Shown here one piece after another: positions 10,519 to 19,075 of a DNA stretch of 64,000 bases. The notes below the pieces were generated by a model. That model did not search any database. It was not told the DNA's origin and saw only the letters and a program-made list of their open reading frames with translations. Made by a program: the position numbers and the translations under genes. Positions within the stretch are counted from its first letter, which is position 1. Every line of letters starts with the position of its first letter. This DNA is from Gammaproteobacteria bacterium (GTDB taxonomy: Bacteria > Pseudomonadota > Gammaproteobacteria > VBWC01), in NCBI GenBank assembly GCA_023266115.1, contig JAHFRU010000010.1, positions 40,775 to 104,774 on the forward strand. The letters are read 5' to 3'.

Positions 10519-11598
10519 ATGCTTGTGACATCCCGCTATACGGGTCTGATCGAGAAATACCGCGACCGCCTGCCTGTCAGCGACAACACGAAGATCATCA
10601 GCCTGGGGGAGGGCAATACCCCGTTGATTCATTTGCGTAACATCCCGGGTCTTCTGAAAAAAGAGGTGGACATCTACGTCAAGTACGAGGGATTGAATCC
10701 AACCGGTTCATTCAAGGATCGCGGCATGACCATGGCGGTGACCAAGGCCGTGGAGGAAGGCAGCCGCGCGATCGTCTGCGCATCGACCGGCAATACCTCG
10801 GCATCCGCCGCGGCTTATGCGGCGAGCGCTGGTATCACGGCGTTCGTCCTGATTCCGGAAGGCAAGATCGCGCTGGGCAAGCTCGCGCAGGCAATGATGC
10901 ATGGCGCCGTGGTGATCCAGATCAAGGGCAACTTCGATGCGGGCATGGAACTCGTCAAGCAGGTTGCCGGGGTTGCGCCGGTATCGATCGTAAATTCAAT
11001 CAATCCGTTCCGGCTGCAAGGGCAAAAGACCGCCGCGTTTGAAATAGTCGAGGAACTGGGTGTGGCGCCGGATTACCATTGCCTGCCGGTCGGTAACGCC
11101 GGCAACATATCCGCGTACTGGATGGGTTACACGGAATATCATGAGGACGGTACGGTAAAGAACCTGCCGCGCATGGTCGGTTATCAGGCGAGCGGTGCCG
11201 CGCCGTTTTTACGCGGCCACCCGATCGATAATCCGGAGACGATCGCCACCGCGATACGGATCGGTCATCCGCAAAGCTGGGACAAGGCCTGGGCCGCCAA
11301 CAAGGAGTCGGGCGGATGGTTCGATGAATTCAGCGATGCCGAGATACTGGCTGCCCAGAAACTGCTGGCGAACAAGGAAGGCATCTTCTGTGAGCCCGCG
11401 TCGGCCATTTCGCTGGCCGGTGCGATGAAGGACATCCGCAGCGGCAAGATCGCCGACGGCAGCACGATCGTTTGTACGTTGACCGGGCACGGGCTGAAAG
11501 ATCCGGACACGGCGATCAAGCAGAGCCAGGTGCCCTTGACCGCTATCGATGCTACTCTGGAAGCGGTTAAGAAGGCGATCCTCGATAATATGAGGTAG
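10519..11598 (+). CDS. thrC: Threonine synthase
   Basis: PLP enzyme converting O-phosphohomoserine to threonine; 359 residues, the short bacterial type. The PLP lysine lies in [15 protein letters not shown]. Downstream are [15 protein letters not shown] (phosphate cradle) and [13 protein letters not shown]. The ATG has an AAGGAAA ribosome site about ten bases upstream. A 69-base gap separates it from hom; it probably shares the hom transcript. Confidence 0.97.
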   Translation: MLVTSRYTGLIEKYRDRLPVSDNTKIISLGEGNTPLIHLRNIPGLLKKEVDIYVKYEGLNPTGSFKDRGMTMAVTKAVEEGSRAIVCASTGNTSASAAAYAASAGITAFVLIPEGKIALGKLAQAMMHGAVVIQIKGNFDAGMELVKQVAGVAPVSIVNSINPFRLQGQKTAAFEIVEELGVAPDYHCLPVGNAGNISAYWMGYTEYHEDGTVKNLPRMVGYQASGAAPFLRGHPIDNPETIATAIRIGHPQSWDKAWAANKESGGWFDEFSDAEILAAQKLLANKEGIFCEPASAISLAGAMKDIRSGKIADGSTIVCTLTGHGLKDPDTAIKQSQVPLTAIDATLEAVKKAILDNMR

Positions 11599-11627
11599 TG
11601 GTATTTTTTGCGCGAGGAGTGACCCCT

Positions 11628-12245
11628 ATGTATACGCGATACCTGCCAAGGTCTGTTGGACTTATATTCCTGATTTTGCTGGTGACAGCGTGCGCCACGA
11701 CGCGGATTACCGGCGAATGGCGTGACGACAGCTACACCAGGCCCCTCTCGAAAATTCTGGTTATCGGTCTGTCGGCCAGCACGGTATTCCGGCGTGTGTA
11801 TGAAGATCAGCTGGTGGCGCAGCTTGAGGCACACGGTGTAACAGCGGTGTCCGGCGCGGCGGTACTTCCAGACGGCGCCGAGGCCAGCCAGGAGAAGATT
11901 CGCGAGGCGATGGCCGGGAAGGGTTTTGATACCGTACTGGTAACGCGCCTGATCGATGTTGAAACGCAGAAAACCTACGTCAGCACCGCTGATTATATTG
12001 TTCCACCGCCGTATTACCGAAACTTCTACGACTATTATTACCGCGCTCGTCCAGTGGTATACCGGCATGATTATATGGTGACGGACACCATCGCCACGCT
12101 GGAAACGACGGTGTATGAAACAACGGGTAATCGCCTGGTCTGGGTGGTGACATCCGAGAGTTTCAATCCGCAACGGGCGAACGATCTTGCGGCAGAGCTA
12201 TCGCAATTCATTGTCGACAAGCTGGCGCAAGACGGGCTGATTTGA
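11628..12245 (+). CDS. Hypothetical lipoprotein
   Basis: A 205-residue protein I cannot assign to a characterised family. It has a lipoprotein signal peptide ending in VTACATT (lipobox Cys near residue 22) and so should be anchored in the outer membrane facing the periplasm. The mature part begins RITGEWRDDSY and has the alternating pattern of the DUF4136-type lipoproteins (SKILVIGLS, then a VLVTRLID strand). A tyrosine-rich patch with several adjacent YY pairs lies near residue 130. The ATG at 11628 has GAGGAG upstream; an in-frame GTG at 11598 overlaps the thrC stop and is less likely. Confidence 0.8.
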   Translation: MYTRYLPRSVGLIFLILLVTACATTRITGEWRDDSYTRPLSKILVIGLSASTVFRRVYEDQLVAQLEAHGVTAVSGAAVLPDGAEASQEKIREAMAGKGFDTVLVTRLIDVETQKTYVSTADYIVPPPYYRNFYDYYYRARPVVYRHDYMVTDTIATLETTVYETTGNRLVWVVTSESFNPQRANDLAAELSQFIVDKLAQDGLI

Positions 12246-12272
12246 CTGACCGGCCGTCATACTTGGCCCGAG

Positions 12273-12971
12273 TCAGTAGCGGCGAGTGAATACCAGGTCG
12301 ATACCGTCGCGCAATCCGGAATGGGCGTATATACCGATGCTGCCGTCCAGCCCGGAGTTGATGAAGATTCCAGCGATCCTTTCCGCTTCCGGATGGCTTT
12401 TAAACGATCGCGTTTGCGTCAGTGTTCCCGAGGCGGTTTCGGTGCCGTCTGCACTGCCATACAGGATGCCGCCATAGATTCCGAAGAGAGGCGTCAGGTG
12501 TTTGGCTATCGACAGCCCGACGTCGTATGTATGCCAGACCAGCCGCACCGATTGAGCACCGATGTTGTCGTCCACATTCTGGTAAACGTAACGGCTGTCC
12601 AGGCTAACGCGGAGATCGGGGTGTTCTATCAGCGGTATACGCAAGGCGACGCCGAGATGCGCGCCGCTCAGGTTCATGCCGGCGGTCAGCGCCGCATTTT
12701 CCTGGCTGGCGAAACTGTAGCCGAGAAGCAATCCCCCCTCGATTTGCGAATTCAAGCGGCTGAAAAATGAAAAGCCGACCCATTCTGTCGTAGTACTGAC
12801 GTCGGGTCGGGTGTTATCCAGTATCGATTTTTGACGGCTGAGATAGAAATTGAATTCGGTCGGCGTTTCATCCGCGTAACTGTCCAGCGGCGATGCGTAG
12901 CCAGGCGTCGTGCAAAAAGCGGTCAAACATGACAGGATCGGTAGGAAATTAACCGTGCGGCGTATCGGCAT
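12273..12971 (-). CDS. Probable exported or outer-membrane protein, unknown family
   Basis: A roughly 232-residue protein I do not recognise. From the start at 12971 a signal peptide is visible (a basic MPIRRT start, hydrophobic core, cleavage after GYA). The mature part has repeated amphipathic strands such as GLLLGYSFAS, VSLDSRYVYQN and FGIYGGILYGSAD, and ends in an aromatic residue (FTRRY). These features fit a small beta-barrel. Alternative starts lie at 13001 and further upstream; no ribosome site separates them. It is divergent from petABC with only about 60 bases between the starts. Confidence 0.72.
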   Translation of the reverse strand: MPIRRTVNFLPILSCLTAFCTTPGYASPLDSYADETPTEFNFYLSRQKSILDNTRPDVSTTTEWVGFSFFSRLNSQIEGGLLLGYSFASQENAALTAGMNLSGAHLGVALRIPLIEHPDLRVSLDSRYVYQNVDDNIGAQSVRLVWHTYDVGLSIAKHLTPLFGIYGGILYGSADGTETASGTLTQTRSFKSHPEAERIAGIFINSGLDGSIGIYAHSGLRDGIDLVFTRRY

Positions 12972-13032
12972 GGTTGGAACTGGTGTCAGAAACGGTTGCA
13001 TGAGATAGTAGCATTGTATTTTGAAATACCCC

Positions 13033-13551
13033 ATGGAGCAGCATGTGACCGACGATGTTGACGATTCGGCACGGCGGGATTTTCTGGCCGCAGTGACATG
13101 GACGGTCGGCGGTGCGGGGATCGCAGCGGCAAGCTGGCCGTTTATCGCGAGTATGAATCCGTCACGGGATATCGAGTCCAGGGTTACCACCGATGTTGAG
13201 CTGGGATCGATCGCCACCGGAGAGACCAAAACGGTCCTCTGGCAGGGTAAGCCGGTATTCGTGTTCCACCGCACCGAACAACAGATTGCCCGGATGCAGG
13301 CGGCGGCTCCCGCGCTGGATCCTCAGGCCGACGGCGACCGGGTCGTTGATCCCCAATGGCTGGTGGTGGTGGGCATATGCACCCACCTCGGTTGTGTTCC
13401 GAACAAGAACAGTGACGGGTGGTTGTGTCCGTGTCACGGCAGCGTCTACGACAACAGCGGCAGGGTGCTGCATGGACCTGCGCCGCGTAACCTGGAATTA
13501 CCCCCCTACGACATCATCGCCGGTGCCCGGATACGACTGGGTAAGGCCTAG
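13033..13551 (+). CDS. petA: Ubiquinol-cytochrome c reductase iron-sulfur subunit (Rieske)
   Basis: Rieske [2Fe-2S] subunit of the bc1 complex, which oxidises ubiquinol and passes one electron to cytochrome c1. The two cluster-binding boxes are complete: CTHLGC and CPCHGS. An N-terminal twin-arginine-type signal/anchor is visible (ARRDFLAAVTW, then a hydrophobic stretch), so the protein should be Tat-exported and membrane anchored. Length is 172 residues from the ATG at 13033; a TTG at 13021 is the alternative. It leads petA-petB-petC. Confidence 0.97.
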   Translation: MEQHVTDDVDDSARRDFLAAVTWTVGGAGIAAASWPFIASMNPSRDIESRVTTDVELGSIATGETKTVLWQGKPVFVFHRTEQQIARMQAAAPALDPQADGDRVVDPQWLVVVGICTHLGCVPNKNSDGWLCPCHGSVYDNSGRVLHGPAPRNLELPPYDIIAGARIRLGKA

Positions 13552-13560
13552 GGCAATGCG

Positions 13561-14796
13561 ATGACGAACCGCGTTATTCAATGGATCGATGACCGGTTTC
13601 CGTTAACGACATTTATACGCAATGAATTTTCCGCGTATCCGACACCGCGTAATCTGAGTTACTGGTGGAACTTCGGATTTCTTGCCGGATTCCTGCTGGT
13701 CCTGCAGATCATCAGCGGAATTTTCCTGGCGATGCACTACAAGGCGGATGTCACAATGGCCTTCGATTCGGTGCAGCATATCATGCGTGAAGTGCGATAT
13801 GGCTGGCTGATCCGGTATCTGCATTCCACCGGCGCATCGGCCTTTTTTACCGTGATCTTTATTCATATGGCCAGGACGTTGTACTACGGCTCTTATCGTG
13901 CACCGCGGGAACTGGTCTGGTGGATAGGGCAGGTGATTCTGTTACTGATGATGGTGGCGGCTTTTACCGGTTATCTGCTGCCGTGGGGCCAGATGTCGTA
14001 CTGGGGTGCGCAGGTCATCACCAATCTGTTTCGTGCCACCCCGTTTTTCGGTGATCAGGTAGTCGTCTGGCTGCGTGGCGACTATACCGTGGGGGATGCG
14101 ACGCTGACGCGATTTTTTGCGCTGCACTATCTGTTCCCGTTTCTTATCGTCGGTGTCGTGTTATTGCACCTGTCGGCGCTACATTATGTAAAAAGCAGTA
14201 ATCCTTCGGGCATCAACCTGGGCGACAGGAACAATATTCCGTTTCATCCCTATTTCACGGTCAAGGATTTATTCGGCCTCGGTGTGTTTTCGCTTATTTT
14301 CTGCTACTTCGTCTTTTTTCAGCCGACCCTGTTCATCGAGGAGGCGAATAACATCCCGGCGAACCCGCTGCAGACGCCGGAACATATCGTGCCGGAATGG
14401 TATTTTTTGCCGTTTTACGCAATATTGCGCGCGATTCCGGAAACCTTCGGTGGCGTGGTCGCGATGACACTCTCGATTGTCATCTACGCCGCACTGCCGT
14501 ACCTGGATCGCTCGAATATCCCGGGCGGCTCACGTTACCGGCCGATATTTCGTCTGTTCTTTTATGTGTTCGCGATCGATATATTTGTGCTTGGCTATGT
14601 CGGGGCGCGCGCGCCGACCAGCGAAATAGTGATCCTTGGAAGAATTGCCACCGCGGTCTACTTTGGCGTATTTCTGGTGTTGCCGTGGGTCGCGAAAATC
14701 GAGGAGCGTTGGCTGGTGCGGCGTGGATTGCCGGCTGAAGTTATCGCGATGATGAACACCTCGCCATTCCCGGTAAGAATACGTCCCGATGACTAG
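13561..14796 (+). CDS. petB: Cytochrome b of the bc1 complex
   Basis: Membrane subunit holding the two b hemes and both quinone sites; 411 residues with eight or more hydrophobic helices. Visible signatures are the heme-ligand helices (RYLHSTGASAFF, and ALHYLFPFLIVGVVLLHL with the second His pair), GYLLPWGQMSYWGA at the Qo site, and the PEWY motif in HIVPEWYFLPFYAILR. It overlaps petC by eight bases, so the two are translationally coupled. Confidence 0.98.
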   Translation: MTNRVIQWIDDRFPLTTFIRNEFSAYPTPRNLSYWWNFGFLAGFLLVLQIISGIFLAMHYKADVTMAFDSVQHIMREVRYGWLIRYLHSTGASAFFTVIFIHMARTLYYGSYRAPRELVWWIGQVILLLMMVAAFTGYLLPWGQMSYWGAQVITNLFRATPFFGDQVVVWLRGDYTVGDATLTRFFALHYLFPFLIVGVVLLHLSALHYVKSSNPSGINLGDRNNIPFHPYFTVKDLFGLGVFSLIFCYFVFFQPTLFIEEANNIPANPLQTPEHIVPEWYFLPFYAILRAIPETFGGVVAMTLSIVIYAALPYLDRSNIPGGSRYRPIFRLFFYVFAIDIFVLGYVGARAPTSEIVILGRIATAVYFGVFLVLPWVAKIEERWLVRRGLPAEVIAMMNTSPFPVRIRPDD

Positions 14797-15442
14797 GATC
14801 GCGGCTGCGTTTGTCTTGCTGATTGCGCAACCGGCATGGCATGGGCAGGCAGGTGCTGCGAACCTGCTTAAAGATATCGAGATCGATCACTCGAATGAGC
14901 GGCGCATGCGCGGGGCCGAGATTGTGATGGATATATGTATGTCCTGTCACGATCTCCGGTATCTGAAGTATCGCAACCTTGTTGATCTCGGCTTTTCCGA
15001 GACTGCACTGTTGCAAAAGCATATTAATCAGGACCTCGGATCATCGCTGGCAAGCGCGATGTCATTGGCCGACAGAGAGGCGATGTTTGGGCGGCTTCCG
15101 CCGGATCTGTCGCTGGTCGTCAGCGCGCGTGAAGGGGGTGCCCGCTACGTCTATTCATTGTTCACGAGTTATCAGCATCAGGAGTCGGGGGCAACGATCA
15201 ATGTGATGCGGCCCGACATTAAAATGCCCGACATATTCGGGTACGCATCGATAACCGACGACCAAACCAGAACGACGACTGACGAACGCATACACGATGT
15301 GGCGGCTTTTTTGCATTGGGTTTCTGATCCGCATGAAAGCGAACGTCGGGAGCTGGGCTATTACGTTATTGGCTATCTGGCAGTGTTAACGCTTTTATTT
15401 TATCTTGTTAAGCGTCGGGTTTGGTATCGTCTGCGGGGGTAA
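14789..15442 (+). CDS. petC: Cytochrome c1
   Basis: Heme c subunit of the bc1 complex, 217 residues. An N-terminal signal peptide is followed by the heme-binding motif CMSCH in the DICMSCHDLRYL segment. The distal methionine ligand probably lies in the VMRPDIKMPDIFGY region. A single C-terminal helix (YVIGYLAVLTLLFYLV) anchors it in the membrane, followed by a basic tail. It is the last gene of petABC; about 210 gene-free bases follow. Confidence 0.97.
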   Translation: MTRIAAAFVLLIAQPAWHGQAGAANLLKDIEIDHSNERRMRGAEIVMDICMSCHDLRYLKYRNLVDLGFSETALLQKHINQDLGSSLASAMSLADREAMFGRLPPDLSLVVSAREGGARYVYSLFTSYQHQESGATINVMRPDIKMPDIFGYASITDDQTRTTTDERIHDVAAFLHWVSDPHESERRELGYYVIGYLAVLTLLFYLVKRRVWYRLRG

Positions 15443-15655
15443 GCGCGGGCCACATCTCGAGCCGCTTTAGGTGGAAAGCGTAATACCAGTGTAGCGTTCT
15501 TTGTTAATATCTTGCCGTCGCAAGCCTGGTTCGCAAACAGGGCTTGCCATTGTGGAAAGAAACGTTATATTTTTTGTCTATCAGCAGGTAGTCGATGTGT
15601 TCATAAACCGGTGCGATTGTTTACCCTGATATCGACTACATACAGGAGGGTCGTG

Positions 15656-15925
15656 ATGGCGCAGCAGATGAGGCCTGTCATAGGTAGCTGGTACAAAACA
15701 CTGGATGCAGACGTATTCGAGATTGTCGCGATCGATGACGACGACGGTACGATCGAAATCCAGTATGCCAGCGGGGATGTCGAGGAGCTGGATCTTGAAG
15801 ACTGGAATGAACGGGTGGCTGGACCGGGCGAGCCGGCGGAAGACTGGTCAGCGGGCTTCGATCTTGACAGCGGCGTTGAGGATTACAGCGATATCGACAT
15901 CTCGGTACGGTCCGAAGACTGGTAG
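15656..15925 (+). CDS. Small acidic protein, DUF6763-like
   Basis: An 89-residue, strongly acidic protein with Asp/Glu-rich stretches (DDDDGT, VEELDLEDW, VEDYSDIDI). The opening RPVIGSWYKTLD and the EIQYASGDVEELDLE segment resemble a small conserved gammaproteobacterial family of unknown function that I know as DUF6763. The ATG at 15656 has AGGAGGG seven bases upstream, which fixes the start; the frame also runs open upstream to 15512 without a ribosome site. It lies between petC and the tetraheme cytochrome. No function can be given. Confidence 0.8.
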   Translation: MAQQMRPVIGSWYKTLDADVFEIVAIDDDDGTIEIQYASGDVEELDLEDWNERVAGPGEPAEDWSAGFDLDSGVEDYSDIDISVRSEDW

Positions 15926-15970
15926 TACAGGCGGGGTCCGTGTCAGGTCGCTTCCAGGGTTTTTGAATCC

Positions 15971-17299
15971 ATGGTTACAGGTTATTTCGCGCAAGGATGG
16001 TTGGCCGCGCTGGCGTTGTTGTCGTGCGCCCTGGCGTCCGGAGCTGCGGTTGGTGAGGACGTTCCGAGGGGGCGCACACTGACGCTGTTGTATAGCGGAA
16101 ATCTCGATGGCGAGCTGGAGCCTTGCGGCTGCACGCTGGAGGGTGACTTCGGGGGTATTTTGCGGCGTGCGACCAAGATTGATCAGCTGCGTAGCGAGAA
16201 ACCCGCGCTCGTCGCGGTCGACTCCGGCGGATTGCTGGTCACCGGATTCGCCAGTGACCTGCTGAAAAGCGAGTTTATTCTGAAAGGTTTCAGCGCGCTG
16301 GGTTATGACGCGGTCGGTATCCAGTGGAACGACATCGGGTTCGGTCTCGACCTCCTGCAGCGACAGCCGATTCCCTGGGTGGCGAGTAACTGGGCTGACG
16401 GGAGGATTGTACCGCTGCGTATTATCGAACGCGGCGACAGCAAGATAGCAGTATTCGGCTGGCTCGATCCCGCGACGTCACCGTACCGGAAAATGCCGGG
16501 CACGCACGATGTGCTCGATACTGATGACAGAAAACTTGTTGAGGCGCTTGCCGAAGCGAAGCGTAACAACGCCACCACTATTTTGTTGACAGCCCTTTCC
16601 ATGCAGGAGGCCAAGGAACAGTTGCCGCTTGATAACGTCGATATTCTTGTCATCCGATCGGCCTACGAGATTTATGGGGAACCGTTTCGCGAAGGCCAAA
16701 CGCTGGTGATTCAGGCGGGCTCACGCGGGATGCGGATCGGGTTGCTCGAGCTTGTAGTGAACGGCGCGGGCCAGATCGTGTCGTGGACCCGCGAGGTCAT
16801 TCCATTGGGCACCGATGTCGCCGAGTCGCCGCGGCTGGCGAGCTGGTATGCCGAATACAACGGGCGTGTCGAAGCGGCCTATCAGGAAAGTATCAAGCGC
16901 CGCAAGATGACTGAAACTGGAGAGAGCCCGTTTTCCGGCGAAGCCGTGTGTCAGGGATGCCATGAAGAAATACACAACCGATGGCGGGAAACCCGCCACA
17001 GCGGCGCCTATAGAAAACTCGAGGACGTGAACAAGGCGTTCGATCCGGACTGTATTATTTGCCATACAGTGGGGTTCGACACGCCGGGCGGGTTTCTCGA
17101 CATCGATACGACGGCCCATTTGAGCAACGTGCAATGCGAATCCTGTCATGGCCCGGCGAGAGCGCATGCAGAAAGTGGCGGACAACAAAAAACGGTTCGA
17201 AACGGGTGGGCACCGGCGGATATTTGCGCACAGTGTCATACTCAACCGCATAGCCCGTTATTCGATTTCAAGCGTTACTGGGCGAAAATCGCTCATTAA
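15971..17299 (+). CDS. Tetraheme c-type cytochrome with N-terminal phosphatase-fold domain
   Basis: A 442-residue exported protein. Residues 1-25 form a signal peptide. Residues about 35-300 resemble the metallophosphatase domain of 5'-nucleotidases (UshA type), but the metal-binding start is altered: LLYSGNLDGELEPCGC replaces the usual Asp-x-His strand and adds a Cys-Gly-Cys. The C-terminal part has four heme-attachment motifs: CQGCH (327-331), CIICH (361-365), CESCH (389-393) and CAQCH (419-423), in a cytochrome c554-like spacing with HSGAYR between the first two. It is likely a periplasmic electron carrier, not a nucleotidase. The gene follows petABC and may exchange electrons with the bc1 branch; that is inference. 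Confidence 0.87.
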   Translation: MVTGYFAQGWLAALALLSCALASGAAVGEDVPRGRTLTLLYSGNLDGELEPCGCTLEGDFGGILRRATKIDQLRSEKPALVAVDSGGLLVTGFASDLLKSEFILKGFSALGYDAVGIQWNDIGFGLDLLQRQPIPWVASNWADGRIVPLRIIERGDSKIAVFGWLDPATSPYRKMPGTHDVLDTDDRKLVEALAEAKRNNATTILLTALSMQEAKEQLPLDNVDILVIRSAYEIYGEPFREGQTLVIQAGSRGMRIGLLELVVNGAGQIVSWTREVIPLGTDVAESPRLASWYAEYNGRVEAAYQESIKRRKMTETGESPFSGEAVCQGCHEEIHNRWRETRHSGAYRKLEDVNKAFDPDCIICHTVGFDTPGGFLDIDTTAHLSNVQCESCHGPARAHAESGGQQKTVRNGWAPADICAQCHTQPHSPLFDFKRYWAKIAH

Positions 17300-17342
17300 G
17301 TCGTCTGCGAGTCTTGGTTAGTCAGAAAGCCAGCGCGGTCGA

Positions 17343-17357
17343 CGCCAATTATTGGCG
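17343..17357. promoter_or_regulatory. Perfect inverted repeat, possible activator site
   Basis: CGCCAAT-T-ATTGGCG is a perfect 7-bp dyad around one base. It lies about 180 bases upstream of the sigma-54 promoter, a usual distance for an enhancer-binding activator. The sequence shows the symmetry; the regulatory role is inference. Confidence 0.4.
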
Positions 17358-17534
17358 CCGCGTTCTCGTTGGTGACAGCATAGTAACGCCGCCTGCGAGT
17401 GTCATAGTCCGGATGGACTGCAAATGGCTATCAGCCTGAAAATGATGGGCTAATTTGTCGTCGCGCCGGGATATCCGCACGCCGTCAACGCGATCTATCG
17501 GTTAGTTACCTCAAGTATGGTGCGCCGATATGCA

Positions 17535-17551
17535 TTGGCACGATACGTGCT
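17535..17551 (+). promoter_or_regulatory. Sigma-54 (RpoN) promoter
   Basis: TTGGCACGATACGTGCT matches the -24/-12 consensus (YTGGCACGRNNNTTGCW) at all but one defined position, with the required ten bases between the GG and GC pairs. Transcription should start near 17561-17562, directly at the foot of the hairpin that follows. It is the best sigma-54 match I noticed in the window. Confidence 0.65.
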
Positions 17552-17561
17552 CGCTAATAGT

Positions 17562-17612
17562 TAAACATGCGGAAAGCGGAGCCGATAACGAAGACGAGGC
17601 CGCATGTTTTTT
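17562..17612 (+). ncRNA. Putative short hairpin RNA or leader with intrinsic terminator
   Basis: From the predicted sigma-54 start the sequence forms a stem ACATGCGG (17565-17572) with CCGCATGT (17600-17607), a 27-base loop, then six T. The whole transcript would be about 50 nt and would end at this terminator. It could be a stand-alone small RNA or an attenuator in front of the 58-residue membrane protein. No known RNA family was recognised. Confidence 0.4.
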
Positions 17613-17669
17613 ATAGTAAATGACGGCCCGCATCGAGCGGAAATCGCGCTGTGATCAGGAGTGCATGTC

Positions 17670-17846
17670 ATGGATCAAATATATTTGCTTGTCGAAGCAG
17701 TGGTGATGGCGTTTATGGTCGGCGGAATTGTCGGTGCCGTGGTCGCGTTGCATCTGCGCTCTGGCGACGAAGCGGTCAAGCATGAGGGAACCATGGGTGA
17801 CGCCATCCCTGTAAAGACGCGGGATCACGGTTCCCGTCGCCGTTAA
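17670..17846 (+). CDS. Small single-span membrane protein, 58 residues
   Basis: A short ORF, MDQIYLLVEA at the start, with one hydrophobic helix (VVMAFMVGGIVGAVVALHL) and a charged C-terminal tail rich in Lys, Arg and His. AGGAG eight bases before the ATG at 17670 supports translation; a GTG at 17661 in the same frame is less likely. It lies 58 bases after the putative hairpin RNA. I do not recognise a family. Confidence 0.55.
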   Translation: MDQIYLLVEAVVMAFMVGGIVGAVVALHLRSGDEAVKHEGTMGDAIPVKTRDHGSRRR

Positions 17847-18183
17847 CGAGCGGTGATATTTCCGGCTGGGTCGATTCGTTCACGATATCGACGCGCGTAG
17901 CCTGTTTTACCCCCGCACAGAAGGCCATTCGCGCCTGATTCTTCCTCAGTTTTGTTGAAATAACCCTTGTCAGGTGGCACTCGCCCCTGCCCGTTTCAAT
18001 TACAGCACGATGTTTATCAATCTCCGGTAGCGCAACTCAATACATTTACAAGAATTCCGCGCTAATCCCTTCCTGCTTTACGGCCGCGACCCCCGGGGGT
18101 GCGCTGGAATATTGCGGGCCAACTCGTTAACATGGCCGTTCTTATTTCCATTTAAGCTAATAACACACCGGGGGGGAATAAAC
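17847..18183 (+). other. Gene-free region before carbonic anhydrase
   Basis: I see no protein or RNA gene in these 337 bases. They contain a perfect 12-bp palindrome, ACCCCCGGGGGT, at 18089-18100. At the right end a run of seven G serves as the likely ribosome site of the carbonic anhydrase. No clear promoter was found. Confidence 0.6.
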
Positions 18184-18948
18184 GTGTTCAAGAAGACATT
18201 GAGGGGGATCGCGTTGGGAGGATTATTGACGTTGCCAGCATCAATGGCGCTGGCGGCGGAACAAGGGCACGGCGCACATTGGGGATATGAGGGCGAGTTC
18301 GGCCCGGACCACTGGGGCGAGATGGCCACGGAATTCGATACCTGCAAGAACGGTAAAAGCCAGTCGCCGATCGATATTTCGGCAGTAACGGTAAAAGGTA
18401 TCCCGGAGATTGCAATCTCCTACCAGGAATCTCCGCTGGATATCGTTGATAACGGACATACGATACAGGTGAACTACAGCAAGGGCAGTTCGATTGCCGT
18501 CGGGGACAAGCAATACGAACTTCTTCAGTTTCATTTTCATAATCCCAGTGAACACACCATCGGCGGGAAACGTTACCCAATGGTTGTTCATCTGGTTCAC
18601 AAGTCCGACGACGGCAAGCTGGGCGTAATCGGCGTCATGATGAAGGAAGGTAAAGCGAACCCGCTGATCGACAAGCTCTGGACGATGCTGCCCACCGGCA
18701 AGGGTCTCGAGAAATCAGTCGATACGATGAAGATCAGTGCGGCGGCATTGTTGCCAGCCGACAGGACGTATTTTAATTATTCTGGTTCATTGACCACCCC
18801 GCCATGCAGTGAAGGTGTTAACTGGATGGTGATGGAGGATCCGATCGAGGTATCGGCTGCGCAGATAGAGAAGTACAAGAGCCGGTATGCTGGTAACAGT
18901 CGTCCGGTGCAACCCCTGAATCAACGCCAGATCCAAATGGGTAATTGA
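18184..18948 (+). CDS. Alpha-type carbonic anhydrase, periplasmic
   Basis: Interconverts CO2 and bicarbonate with a zinc centre. The start GTG at 18184 gives a clean signal peptide (FKKTLRGIALGGLL, cleavage near ALA-AEQ), so the enzyme should be exported; a poly-G ribosome site precedes it. Zinc ligands sit in LLQFHFHNPSEH (two His) and in PMVVHLVH. The family blocks CKNGKSQSPIDI and SLTTPPCSEGVNW are present. Mature length of about 230 residues is normal. It is followed by a strong terminator, so it is probably transcribed alone. A role in inorganic-carbon supply or pH balance is plausible. Confidence 0.96.
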   Translation: MFKKTLRGIALGGLLTLPASMALAAEQGHGAHWGYEGEFGPDHWGEMATEFDTCKNGKSQSPIDISAVTVKGIPEIAISYQESPLDIVDNGHTIQVNYSKGSSIAVGDKQYELLQFHFHNPSEHTIGGKRYPMVVHLVHKSDDGKLGVIGVMMKEGKANPLIDKLWTMLPTGKGLEKSVDTMKISAAALLPADRTYFNYSGSLTTPPCSEGVNWMVMEDPIEVSAAQIEKYKSRYAGNSRPVQPLNQRQIQMGN

Positions 18949-18988
18949 TCGTCCGCGCACTCGTCTGCAAGTCTCGCGTTCAACGAAG

Positions 18989-19028
18989 CCGGCCTTTAAC
19001 GTACGGTTACGCGTGAAGGCCGGTTTTT
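18989..19028 (+). terminator. Intrinsic terminator after carbonic anhydrase
   Basis: CCGGCCTT (18989-18996) pairs with AAGGCCGG (19016-19023), followed by five T. It lies 40 bases past the stop codon. Confidence 0.8.
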
Positions 19029-19075
19029 CGTTACTTCCATAGCCTGATGCGAGGAGATAATTTTTCATCACACGT

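Larger units (their letters stand above)
17300..17669 (+). other. Gene-free region upstream of the 58-residue membrane peptide
   Basis: No convincing protein gene lies in these 370 bases. They hold a perfect 7-bp dyad (17343-17357), a near-consensus sigma-54 promoter (17535-17551), and a hairpin followed by a T-run (17565-17612), each listed separately. The ribosome site of the small membrane protein is at the right end. Confidence 0.7.

Noticed and set aside
17975..17990. Second sigma-54-like site (TGGCAC ... TGC)
   Set aside because: The spacing between the GG and GC pairs is one base too long, which sigma-54 does not tolerate.
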